From: SHWC01 sp945902735
Lineage (GTDB): Bacteria > Pseudomonadota > Alphaproteobacteria > UBA828
Direction of reading: 5' to 3'
DNA length: 26,386 nt
NCBI GenBank assembly: GCA_945902735.1
Contig: CAMDNF010000032.1
Coordinates: forward strand, 1-26,386
Shown: positions 14,432 through 22,205 of the stretch, piece by piece
Numbering within the stretch: position 1 is the first letter of the stretch
How the letters are laid out: every line of letters begins with the position of its first letter
Translations under genes and position numbers: made by a program
Notes under the pieces: generated by a model
The model's database searches: none
The model's input: only the letters and a program-made list of their open reading frames with translations
Told to the model about the DNA's origin: nothing

Positions 14432-16342
14432 TCAGGCCCGAAGGACGGCGGCGGAGTTCGAGCCGAGCGCGCCGAGCGCTATCTCGACGATGTGGTGCGC
14501 GTTGAGCCCGGCATCCTCATACATGCCCTGCGGCGTGCCGTGCGCGACGAAACGATCCGGCAACACCATCGGGCGGATTTTAAGGCCGAGGTCGAGGAAA
14601 CCATTGCTCGCAAGGAAATGCAGCACGAACGAGCTGAAACCACCGACGGTGCCTTCTTCGATCGTGATCAGCACCTCATGCTCGCGCGCGAGACGACGAA
14701 CCAAATCCTCGTCGATCGGTTTGGCAAACCGCATGTCCGCCACCGTGGTTGAAAGGCCGCGTGAGCCGAGCTCATCAGCCGCCGCTAAACATTCATGCAG
14801 ACGCGCGCCAAGGTTGAGGATCGCGATCGTGGTGCCTTCGCGTATGATCCGGCCCTTGCCGATCGCAAGCGGCGTCCCCCGCTCGGGCAATGGCAGGCCA
14901 ACACCCTCGCCGCGCGGATAACGCACCGCGCTCGGCCCATCATCGATCGCCGCAGCGGTTGCCACCATGTGCATCAGCTCAACCTCATCGGCCGCCGCCA
15001 TGATGACGAAGCCCGGCAAGGTGCCAAGATAGCCGATATCGAACGATCCCGCATGGGTCGGGCCATCGGCGCCGACGAGGCCAGCCCGGTCGATCGCGAA
15101 ACGGACCGGTAATTTCTGGATCGCGACATCGTGGACCACTTGGTCATAGGCGCGTTGCAAGAAGGTCGAATAGATGGCCGCGAACGGCTTGAGGCCTTCG
15201 GTCGCGAGGCCGGCCGCGAAGGTCACCGCATGCTGTTCGGCGATCCCCACATCGAACGAGCGGCTAGGAAACGCCTCCGTAAATTTGTCGATGCCGGTGC
15301 CCGATGGCATGGCGGCCGTGATCGCGACGATCTTGTCATCGGCCTTGGCCTCGGCGATCAACGCCTTGGCGAAGACATTGGTATAGCTCGGCGGGCCGGC
15401 CTTGCCCTTGACCTGGACGCCGGTCATCACGTCGAACTTGTTGAGCGCGTGGCCCTTCTCGGCGCTGTTCTCCGCCGGCGCGTAGCCCTTGCCCTTTTGC
15501 GTGATGGCATGGATCAGCACGGGTCCCGGCGTATCGTCATCCCGCACGTTTTTCAGGACCGGGATCAGATGGTCAAGATTATGGCCGTCGATCGGGCCGA
15601 TATAGAAAAAGCCCAGCTCCTCAAACAGCGTGCCGCCGGTCGCCATGCCGCGCGCATATTCCTCGGCGCGGGCGGCCGCGACACCCATCGATCTGGGCAA
15701 TTTGGCCGCGAATTGCTTGCCGATCTCGCGGAGCGAGCGGAAGGAGTGGCTCGACAGGAGGCGCGACAAATAGGCATTGAGGGCGCCGACCGCCGGCGCG
15801 ATCGACATCTTGTTGTCATTCAGGATGACGATCAGCCGATGCGGCAAGGACCCCGCATTGTTCATCGCCTCATAGGCCATGCCCGCCGACATCGCCCCAT
15901 CGCCGATCACGCAGATCACATTGCGCCGCTCGCCCTTCATGTGGTGGGCAGCCGCCATGCCGAGGCCGGCCGAAATCGAGGTCGAGGAATGGGCCGCGCC
16001 GAACGGGTCGTACTCGCTCTCGCTCCGCTTGGTGAAGCCGTAAAGGCCGCTCGGTTGACGCAGCGTGCGGATCCGATCCCGCCGGCCGGTCAGGATTTTG
16101 TGTGGATAGGCCTGGTGTCCGACGTCCCAGATCAGGCGGTCATTGGGCGTATCGAAAATATGGTGCAAAGCGACGGTCAACTCGACCACGCCCAGGCCCG
16201 CCCCAAGGTGGCCGCCGGTGATCGAGACCGCGTCGATGGTCTCCTGGCGGAGCTCGCCCGCCAATTGCTTGAGGGCCTTGGTCGAGAGACCGCGGATATC
16301 CGCCGGACTATTGACCTGATCGAGCATCGGTGTGTCAGACAT
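14432..16342 (-). CDS. dxs: 1-deoxy-D-xylulose-5-phosphate synthase
   Basis: First and flux-setting MEP-pathway enzyme; condenses pyruvate and glyceraldehyde 3-phosphate using thiamine diphosphate. From ATG 16342 it has 636 residues. The ThDP-binding motif runs G147-D-G149 to N161-N162; histidines H45 (G-G-H-L-G), H76 (D-V-G-H-Q-A-Y) and H118 (A-A-H-S-S-T-S-I) match active-site positions. The middle and C-terminal transketolase domains (D-I-G-Y-L-G, R-Y-P-R-G) follow. ATG 16342 was chosen over an upstream start at 16453 because AGGGGG lies 10 nt before it and homologues begin here. It sits between hpnA and shc on the same strand, so precursor supply is tied to hopanoid output. Confidence 0.97.
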   Translation of the reverse strand: MSDTPMLDQVNSPADIRGLSTKALKQLAGELRQETIDAVSITGGHLGAGLGVVELTVALHHIFDTPNDRLIWDVGHQAYPHKILTGRRDRIRTLRQPSGLYGFTKRSESEYDPFGAAHSSTSISAGLGMAAAHHMKGERRNVICVIGDGAMSAGMAYEAMNNAGSLPHRLIVILNDNKMSIAPAVGALNAYLSRLLSSHSFRSLREIGKQFAAKLPRSMGVAAARAEEYARGMATGGTLFEELGFFYIGPIDGHNLDHLIPVLKNVRDDDTPGPVLIHAITQKGKGYAPAENSAEKGHALNKFDVMTGVQVKGKAGPPSYTNVFAKALIAEAKADDKIVAITAAMPSGTGIDKFTEAFPSRSFDVGIAEQHAVTFAAGLATEGLKPFAAIYSTFLQRAYDQVVHDVAIQKLPVRFAIDRAGLVGADGPTHAGSFDIGYLGTLPGFVIMAAADEVELMHMVATAAAIDDGPSAVRYPRGEGVGLPLPERGTPLAIGKGRIIREGTTIAILNLGARLHECLAAADELGSRGLSTTVADMRFAKPIDEDLVRRLAREHEVLITIEEGTVGGFSSFVLHFLASNGFLDLGLKIRPMVLPDRFVAHGTPQGMYEDAGLNAHHIVEIALGALGSNSAAVLRA

Positions 16343-16473
16343 CGGCAAGTTACCCCCTCTGTTCCGCGGCCGCTTCGCAATGGTCGGCTCGCTGCCCAGT
16401 CTTACATAGTTACTACAAAGGTGGGCCGCCACGGAAGTAATTTGACGCTTCAACGCCTCAAGAACCCAAGGCT

Positions 16474-16516
16474 AAGCCCTTGAATCACCCTCAAAACCGA
16501 AGGGTTCAGGGGGCTT
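16474..16516. repeat. Long imperfect hairpin between hpnA and dxs
   Basis: Outer arms AAGCCC (16474-16479) and GGGCTT (16511-16516) pair fully, then TGAA with TTCA, then CCCT with AGGG, around a 9-nt loop, with small internal loops. No U tract follows on the minus strand, so it is not a standard intrinsic terminator. It could be an RNA-stability or processing element in an hpnA-dxs transcript. The rest of 16343-16529 has no convincing promoter. Confidence 0.45.
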
Positions 16517-16529
16517 GACCCGAGTCGAT

Positions 16530-17528
16530 TTAGGGCGCGGCCGGGATGTAGCCTTGCTCGGCAAACCATTGAAGCGCGTCGGCGAGCGCCGCTTCAGCCG
16601 GGCGGGCCCTGTAACCGAGTTCGCGCTCGGCCTTGGCCGAGGAGAAAAACATCAATTTGCGCGCCATCCGAACGCCATCGACCGTCATGCGGGGTTCTTT
16701 GCCTGAGGCCCGCGCCCACCATTCGGCGGCCTGAGCCAGCGGCATGACCAGACCATGGGGCAATTTGAGGCGCGGCGCCGGCCGACCGCAAAGGCTCGAA
16801 AGCGTCTCAAGCATGGCCAATAAGGTCATGTTTTCGCCGCCTAAAATATAACGTTCGCCAAGCCGCCCCCGGTCAAACGCGAGGAGATGCCCTTCGGCAC
16901 AATCATCGACATGAACGACATTAAGCCCGGTATCGACATAGGCCGGCATGCGGCCGGTGGCAAAATCGACCACGATTCGCCCGGTCGGTGTCGGCTTGAT
17001 ATCGCGCGGACCGATCGGCGTGCTGGGGTTGACGATCACAATCGGCAGACGCTCGCGCTGGACCAACTCATCGACCGCCCGCTCGGCCAAGAATTTTGAG
17101 CGCTTATAATGGCCGATCATATGGTCGAGCCCGGTTGGAGTCGTCTCATCCGCCGGCCGGCCATCGGCATTGAGCCCAAGCGTCGCCACGCTGCTCGTAT
17201 AGACGATACGGCCGATCCCGGCATCGGCCGCGGCCCGCATCAGATGCCGCGTACCCTCGACATTGGCGCGATAGATTTCTTCGGGCCGGGGCACCCAGAG
17301 GCGGTAATCCGCCGCGACGTGAAATAGCGCCTCGCAAGCCCGGCAGGCCCGCGCCAACGAGGGTGCGTCGGTCAAATCCCCCTCGATGCGCTCGACATCG
17401 AGGCCTTCGATATTGCGCGCGGGCGTGCCGGGTCGCACCAAGACTCGAACCTTGTGCCCTCTCGCCAAAAGCCTGCGAGCGACGGCGGACCCTAAGAATC
17501 CGGTGGCGCCCGTTAAGAGCGTTGTCAT
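16530..17528 (-). CDS. hpnA: Hopanoid-associated NAD(P)-dependent sugar epimerase/reductase
   Basis: An extended short-chain dehydrogenase found across hopanoid clusters; its reaction is not established. From ATG 17528 it has 332 residues: glycine motif G7-A-T-G10-F-L-G13 for NAD(P), and the catalytic Y141-x3-K145 in H-Y-K-R-S-K-F-L-A-E. The segment F-H-V-A-A-D-Y-R-L-W (69-78) and the I-G-P-R-D-I-K-P-T block are characteristic of HpnA. ATG 17528 shares its A with the stop TGA of the CDP-alcohol phosphotransferase gene (TGATG), so the two are translationally coupled and made together. A longer frame from 17639 was rejected because it runs deep into that gene and homologues start at M-T-T-L-L-T-G. 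Confidence 0.94.
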   Translation of the reverse strand: MTTLLTGATGFLGSAVARRLLARGHKVRVLVRPGTPARNIEGLDVERIEGDLTDAPSLARACRACEALFHVAADYRLWVPRPEEIYRANVEGTRHLMRAAADAGIGRIVYTSSVATLGLNADGRPADETTPTGLDHMIGHYKRSKFLAERAVDELVQRERLPIVIVNPSTPIGPRDIKPTPTGRIVVDFATGRMPAYVDTGLNVVHVDDCAEGHLLAFDRGRLGERYILGGENMTLLAMLETLSSLCGRPAPRLKLPHGLVMPLAQAAEWWARASGKEPRMTVDGVRMARKLMFFSSAKAERELGYRARPAEAALADALQWFAEQGYIPAAP

Positions 17529-18199
17529 CAGACGGTGCGGACGAAGATCACGCGTCGGTGGTGCCACAGGAGCCAGACCAAAAAGAGCGGCGCGCCTGCC
17601 GCCGCCACAACCAGCAGCACCTCGAGCCCACCCACCCACGTGACCGGCGCGATGATGTAGAGCGCGTCTTCGGTATCGAAGCCGCCCAATCGTGGCAGGC
17701 CCGCCTGCTTGCCGCCAAGCCGGGTTTCAAGCGCTTGGCACACGACGAAAAGAGCCGCGACCGCGGCCCCCGCCAGAAGGCCAAGCGGCAGGCCGCTCGC
17801 GCCGATCCACGTGTCCCTGAGGCCAATGCCGATGGCGATGAACAAAAGCACTTGGACGGTTATGTCGGCGCTTAGATCGTAAACGTGACCGATCTTGCTC
17901 GACTTTCCGCTCAGGCGCGCGAGTTCGCCATCCGCGTGATCCATCAAGGTCGACAGCAAAAACAAAAGGCTGCCAATAACGAACCAAAGATTGCCCCCGG
18001 CGCCATAGGCGGCGCAGGCCCCAAGGCCGAGCAGCAACCTTAAGGTCGTCAAATGATTGGGGGTGATTGCCGTATGCACCAAGGGACGCACAATGAACCG
18101 GGCCAGCCGCTGGTCGAGCGGATCGCGTAGTCTAGGCGCGGCACCCGGCGGCACTTGAGGGGAAGCGCCGAGTCCGCCTTCGGCATGAACATCGGCCAT
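17528..18199 (-). CDS. CDP-alcohol phosphatidyltransferase family protein
   Basis: An integral membrane enzyme that moves a phospho-alcohol from a CDP-activated donor onto a hydroxyl acceptor. From ATG 18199 it has 223 residues. The diagnostic motif is complete: D87-x2-D90-G91-x2-A94-R95-x8-G104-x3-D108-x3-D112. Hydrophobic segments at about 52-66, 70-86, 112-128, 135-155 and two between 180 and 212 fit the six-helix fold, preceded by I-T-P-N-H-L-T (45-51). An upstream in-frame start at 18331 would overlap the divergent gene and add a non-conserved tail, so it was rejected. No strong ribosome site precedes ATG 18199. It is coupled to hpnA by TGATG. Donor and acceptor are unknown; a hopanoid or phospholipid head-group role is inferred from context. 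Confidence 0.87.
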   Translation of the reverse strand: MADVHAEGGLGASPQVPPGAAPRLRDPLDQRLARFIVRPLVHTAITPNHLTTLRLLLGLGACAAYGAGGNLWFVIGSLLFLLSTLMDHADGELARLSGKSSKIGHVYDLSADITVQVLLFIAIGIGLRDTWIGASGLPLGLLAGAAVAALFVVCQALETRLGGKQAGLPRLGGFDTEDALYIIAPVTWVGGLEVLLVVAAAGAPLFLVWLLWHHRRVIFVRTV

Positions 18200-18324
18200 G
18201 GCCCGATGACTCCGCAGCGTGGAAATCGTTCCAGCACTATGACAAAGACGCGACGATCTGAGAAGTTTCGTCAGGCACAATCGGCCAAAGGCTGGCCGCC
18301 ACGTCAATACGATAGGAGAGCGGC

Positions 18325-19083
18325 GTGACACGCGCCTTGATTCTTGCGGCCGGGGTCGGCCGCCGCCTGGGGCCGCGCGCTGAGGCCGGGCCCAAAATCC
18401 TGCTCCGGATCGGCGGTCAAAGCCTGCTTGAGCGGCATCTTCGCTTGTTGCAGTTCGTGGGCGTAACCGAAATCGTTCTGGGCATCGGGTTCGAGGCGCA
18501 GCGGGTCGAGGCCGAATTGGCCCGCCTGCCCTATGCGCGCGCCATGCAAATTTCCACGATCCATAACGCCGATTATCAAAGGGGTAGCGTCGTCACGATT
18601 TGGAGCCTCCGAGATGCCCTCGCGGCGGGTGGCGATGTCTTCGTGATGGACGGCGATGTGCTCTACGATCGGCGCCTATTGAAGCGCCTAGTTGAGACGC
18701 CTCATCGCAATTGCTTTTTGCTCGATCGCGATGTCGAACCGGGCGAAGAACCCATGAAGCTCGCGATGAAGGATGGCGACCCGGTCGACTTCCGCAAGAC
18801 GCTCGAACGGCCACATGATTTTTACGGCGAATCCGTCGGCTTCTTCCGGCTCGATGAAAAGGCAGCGCGCGATCTCGCCACCGCTGCCAGGGCGCTGATC
18901 GATCGCGGCAGGTCCGATGATTATTTCGAGGAGGCCTTGCGCGATGTGCTACTCGCCTCGCCGCCGGAGCGCTTCGGCGTGGAAGACGTGACCGGCCTGC
19001 CGTGGATCGAGATCGATTTCCCCGGCGATATCGAGCGCGCCGAGCGCGAGATCCTGCCCGCTCTGCTCCCGGAGGATCGCTGA
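18325..19083 (+). CDS. Sugar/alcohol-phosphate nucleotidyltransferase, probably CTP-dependent
   Basis: A 252-residue MobA/GlmU-type nucleotidyltransferase. Motifs: L7-A-A-G10-x-G-x-R-L with P23-K24 for the nucleotide, the metal pair D109-G-D111, and G-L-P-W-I-E-I-D-F-P-G-D (224-235) whose aspartate completes the metal site. The last block and N-x2-Y-x2-G-S (81-88) resemble phosphocholine and inositol-1-phosphate cytidylyltransferases more than hexose-phosphate enzymes. It would therefore make a CDP-alcohol, the donor type used by the divergent phosphotransferase 125 bp away; this pairing is inference. Start is GTG 18325 with AGGAG 6 nt upstream. It ends 3 bp from the convergent hpnD stop, leaving no room for separate terminators. 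Confidence 0.87.
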   Translation: MTRALILAAGVGRRLGPRAEAGPKILLRIGGQSLLERHLRLLQFVGVTEIVLGIGFEAQRVEAELARLPYARAMQISTIHNADYQRGSVVTIWSLRDALAAGGDVFVMDGDVLYDRRLLKRLVETPHRNCFLLDRDVEPGEEPMKLAMKDGDPVDFRKTLERPHDFYGESVGFFRLDEKAARDLATAARALIDRGRSDDYFEEALRDVLLASPPERFGVEDVTGLPWIEIDFPGDIERAEREILPALLPEDR

Positions 19084-19086
19084 GCT

Positions 19087-19995
19087 TTAGCGCGAGGCCA
19101 AAAAAGCGCGCAGCACCAAAGCGAGCTTGCGCAACGGTCCAAATCTGACGCGCGGCAGATCGGGCCGAAACCCTTGCGCCTCGATGCGATCGAGATAGGC
19201 CTCATAAATGCCGCGCATCAACAACGCTGCGCGCATATTGCCCCGCTCATCCTCGGGCAAGGCCTCGGCGGCCTTGCGAAAGCGCTCACGCGCAATCTTG
19301 CCGAGTTCCGCGCAAATACGTTGCGCGCCCTCCGACCGCGACAAGTCACGCGGCGCTAGGGTCGCGATCCCTTCGCGGGTCAGGCTCTCGATCGGCAAAT
19401 AGATCCGCCCAAGCTCGGCATCCTCGCGCACATCGCGCAAAATGTTGGTGAGCTGGAACGCATGGCCCAAATTCTCGGCGAACACGGGAATACAAGGCGA
19501 GCGATAGCCGAAGATCGCGACCGAAAGGAGCCCCACACAACCGGCCACGCAATAACAATAGCGCTCGAGCTGCGCCATGGTCGGCCGCACCATCGTGCCG
19601 CGCCGATCCATATCGAAGCCCTCAAGAATGCCAAGAAAATGCGCCTGGGCCAAACCATAACGCTCAACCGGCTCGGCCAACGCGATCGTCACCGGGTGAC
19701 GCGGCTCGCCGCGATAAAGTGCTGCGATTTCTTCCCGCCACGCATCGAGTAGCGCGAGCGCCTCGGCCTGATCGGGAATTTCATCCGCCACATCGTCGGT
19801 CTCTCGACAAAACGCATAGAGCGCCAACATCGCCTCGCGCTTTGGTTTTGGCAGGAGCAGCATCGGCAACAGGAAGGACGAGCCCGAGCGCCGCGCGACG
19901 CGCGCCACATAAGCCTTGGCATCATCAAAAGGCGGGATCGGCAAGCCACGATCCGGGGCGGCAAGCGCGGCCGTCTCCGCCACGACGCTCACCAT
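19087..19995 (-). CDS. hpnD: Presqualene diphosphate synthase
   Basis: Condenses two farnesyl diphosphates to presqualene diphosphate in the HpnCDE squalene route. From ATG 19995 it has 302 residues. The first aspartate-rich motif is D67-D-V-A-D71 in F-C-R-E-T-D-D-V-A-D-E; the second is N-I-L-R-D188-V-R-E-D192-A-E-L-G-R-I-Y-L-P. These are the trans-isoprenyl synthase metal sites. ATG 19995 overlaps the hpnC end by 7 bp; an upstream start at 20025 would lie further inside hpnC with no homology. The order dxr-hpnC-hpnD with overlapping ends means one operon. The usual next gene, hpnE, is replaced by the convergent nucleotidyltransferase. Confidence 0.94.
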   Translation of the reverse strand: MVSVVAETAALAAPDRGLPIPPFDDAKAYVARVARRSGSSFLLPMLLLPKPKREAMLALYAFCRETDDVADEIPDQAEALALLDAWREEIAALYRGEPRHPVTIALAEPVERYGLAQAHFLGILEGFDMDRRGTMVRPTMAQLERYCYCVAGCVGLLSVAIFGYRSPCIPVFAENLGHAFQLTNILRDVREDAELGRIYLPIESLTREGIATLAPRDLSRSEGAQRICAELGKIARERFRKAAEALPEDERGNMRAALLMRGIYEAYLDRIEAQGFRPDLPRVRFGPLRKLALVLRAFLASR

Positions 19996-20864
19996 GATCC
20001 AATCACCGCTTTGATGGCGAGCCAAAGCCAGACCGGCTTTGGTACTTTGTCCGGACCGGCGACCGGGTCTCTCCGCCTCAGACGCGCGCTCAAGGCCTTT
20101 GCCAGTTCGATAATCAACGCGGTCTCAAGTCTCAAGCCGCGACGGCGGATCGTGCGCGGCGTACGCTCGGCGCGGCGCAGCAACTCATCAACGCCATCGA
20201 GGCAGCGATCGATTGTCTGCCGCACGGCAGCGTTCGCCCGTGCCTGAGCCAGCTCCTCCACGCGCCCGCCCGCCGCGATGAGCCACGGCTCGGGCAAATA
20301 GACGCGGTTCAATTCGAGATAATCCTCTTTGCAATCCTGCAAATGATTGAGCACTTGAAGCGCCTTGCAAAGCGCGTCCGACCCCTCGAAATCGGCGCTC
20401 GTTTCGCCATGAATATCCATCATCACGCGTCCGACCGAAGCCGCCGAACGCTGACAATAATCCATCAAGTCAGCCCAATCGCGATACCGTGCTTTGGTGG
20501 CGTCCTGAATGAACGCGGAGAGCAAATCGCGGCCATGGCGCGGTGAATTGCCGGTTTCGATCAAGCTTCGATGATAGGGCCGCGCCCAATCCGGCAATGC
20601 CGCCTCATCAATGCCAAGCGCGCCCTGCGCGGCGGAGAGGCGAAGCACTTTTTCATCCGTCGGAATGTTGTTGGCATCGGCGATATCGTCGCCATGGCGC
20701 GCGAAAACATAAAACGCATGTACATGCGGCCGGCATTCCTTGGGGATCAGAAAGGAGCCAACCGGAAAATTCTCGGTATTGGCGCGGATCAGCGCCTCGA
20801 CGTCATGATCAGCCGATGATCCGCTCGCCGACAACAGAACGCGTCGATCGACTTCCGCCGTCAC
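19989..20864 (-). CDS. hpnC: Hydroxysqualene synthase
   Basis: Converts presqualene diphosphate to hydroxysqualene. The protein has 291 residues of the all-helical squalene/phytoene synthase family. First aspartate motif: D59-D-I-A-D63 in F-A-R-H-G-D-D-I-A-D; second: L-Q-D177-C-K-E-D181-Y-L-E-L-N-R-V-Y-L-P. The early E-N-F-P-V-G-S (31-37) segment is the HpnC-type marker that separates it from HpnD. Start is GTG 20864, which overlaps the dxr stop as GTGA, indicating translational coupling. It overlaps hpnD by 7 bp at the other end. A basic stretch rich in Arg (about 235-270) precedes the C-terminus. Confidence 0.93.
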   Translation of the reverse strand: MTAEVDRRVLLSASGSSADHDVEALIRANTENFPVGSFLIPKECRPHVHAFYVFARHGDDIADANNIPTDEKVLRLSAAQGALGIDEAALPDWARPYHRSLIETGNSPRHGRDLLSAFIQDATKARYRDWADLMDYCQRSAASVGRVMMDIHGETSADFEGSDALCKALQVLNHLQDCKEDYLELNRVYLPEPWLIAAGGRVEELAQARANAAVRQTIDRCLDGVDELLRRAERTPRTIRRRGLRLETALIIELAKALSARLRRRDPVAGPDKVPKPVWLWLAIKAVIGSW

Positions 20865-22057
20865 ATCAAGGTCCCGGCGACCCGGCGTGCCTCGGCATCC
20901 AGGGTATGAACATCGACTAGAGTGTCGATCGACTGATGGGGGATGGCCTCAAGGCATTGCTCGACGATGCGCGTGATATCGAGAAAGCCAATCCGCCGAT
21001 CGAGGAACCCACGCACTGCGATTTCGTTCGCGGCATTCAGAATGACCGGCGCCGAGCCGCCATCGTCCAACGCCTCGCGCGCCAATCGAAGCGCCGGGAA
21101 GCGCTGCTCATCGGGGGCCTCGAAACTGAGCGTGCCAATACGCGCGAGGTCGAGCCTTGGCGATGGCGAGGCGATGCGATCCGGCCAGGCCAAGGTATAG
21201 GCGATCGGCGTGCGCATATCGGGCGAACCCATTTGCGCCAACACGGAACCGTCGACATAGGCGACCATTGAATGAATTACCGATTGGGGATGCACCACCA
21301 CCTCGATCTGATCGGTCCGCACCGGAAACAAATGATAGGCCTCGATCATCTCGAGGCCCTTGTTCATCATCGTCGCGGAATCGACGGAAATCTTGGCGCC
21401 CATGTCCCAATTGGGATGCGCGACCGCTTGGGCCGGCGTGGCACCCGCCATGAATTGCAACTCAGCGGTACGGAACGGCCCACCTGAGGCGGTAAGAATA
21501 ATTTTCTCAACGCGTTCGGGCCGCGCGAAATCGAACACCTGGAAAATCGCGTTATGTTCGGAATCGACCGGCAATAGCGTGGCGCCGTGGCTCCGTACCT
21601 CATCGACCATGAGCGAGCCGGCGCACACAAGGCATTCCTTGTTCGCGAGCGCCACGATCGCGCCCCGCCTAACCGCCGCCAAGGTTGGCGCGAGGCCCGC
21701 GGCCCCAACGATCCCCGCCATCACCCAATCGGACGGCAAGGACGCGGCTTCGACCAAGCCCTCGGCCCCGGCCGAAACTTTGATGCCGGTCCCCGCCAAT
21801 GCCGCCTTCAAATCGAGATAACGCTGCTCATCACCGGTGACCGCCAGGCGTGCGTTCAGACGCCTGGCCTGTGCGGCCAACAGATCGACATTGCCATAGG
21901 CGCTCAGCGCCTCGACCCGATAGCGCCCGGGATTGCGCTCCACCAAATCGATCGTGTTACAGCCGATCGACCCGGTCGAACCAAGGATGGTCACGCTGCG
22001 CGGCTCAACGCCAACAGCCGTAATCGCCTCCGCTGCGCGTTCGGCAGGTCTCGCCAT
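20861..22057 (-). CDS. dxr: 1-deoxy-D-xylulose-5-phosphate reductoisomerase
   Basis: Second MEP-pathway enzyme; rearranges and reduces DXP to MEP using NADPH and a divalent metal. From ATG 22057 it has 398 residues: NADPH loop G26-S-T-G-S-I-G32, A-N-K-E near 138-141, metal ligands D165 and E167 in V-D-S-E-H-N, then A-S-G-G-P-F, and the substrate block with S-x-T-M-M-N-K-G-L-E-M-I-E-A. A TTG one codon upstream is less likely than this ATG. It is first in dxr-hpnC-hpnD and overlaps hpnC by 4 bp. It follows mfd by 148 bp on the same strand; an ATTATA motif at 22110-22105 lies there but no -35 is apparent. Confidence 0.97.
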   Translation of the reverse strand: MARPAERAAEAITAVGVEPRSVTILGSTGSIGCNTIDLVERNPGRYRVEALSAYGNVDLLAAQARRLNARLAVTGDEQRYLDLKAALAGTGIKVSAGAEGLVEAASLPSDWVMAGIVGAAGLAPTLAAVRRGAIVALANKECLVCAGSLMVDEVRSHGATLLPVDSEHNAIFQVFDFARPERVEKIILTASGGPFRTAELQFMAGATPAQAVAHPNWDMGAKISVDSATMMNKGLEMIEAYHLFPVRTDQIEVVVHPQSVIHSMVAYVDGSVLAQMGSPDMRTPIAYTLAWPDRIASPSPRLDLARIGTLSFEAPDEQRFPALRLAREALDDGGSAPVILNAANEIAVRGFLDRRIGFLDITRIVEQCLEAIPHQSIDTLVDVHTLDAEARRVAGTLM

Positions 22058-22205
22058 CAACTATGTCCCGATCCGGTTCGCTGCCCCATCGACGCCGGTC
22101 CCCTTATAATCCGTGCGTCGGACTCTAGAGCAGTGAGGCTAGTATCCCCAACGCCCTGCATCCGAGGCAACAGCAAAAAATGCCGTGCATAATCCGCCAC
22201 TTGGC

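Noticed and set aside
15131..16483. Long plus-strand open frame of about 450 codons opposite dxs
   Set aside because: Antisense shadow of dxs in GC-rich DNA; no recognisable family, and dxs is unambiguous.
22105..22110. Perfect TATAAT on the plus strand between mfd and dxr
   Set aside because: No -35 at proper spacing and no plus-strand gene downstream; it would only drive antisense RNA into mfd.
22165..22205. T-rich run after mfd as an intrinsic terminator
   Set aside because: Six T in the minus-strand reading, but only a 3-bp stem next to it; too weak to call. A 10-bp palindrome overlapping the mfd stop has no loop.
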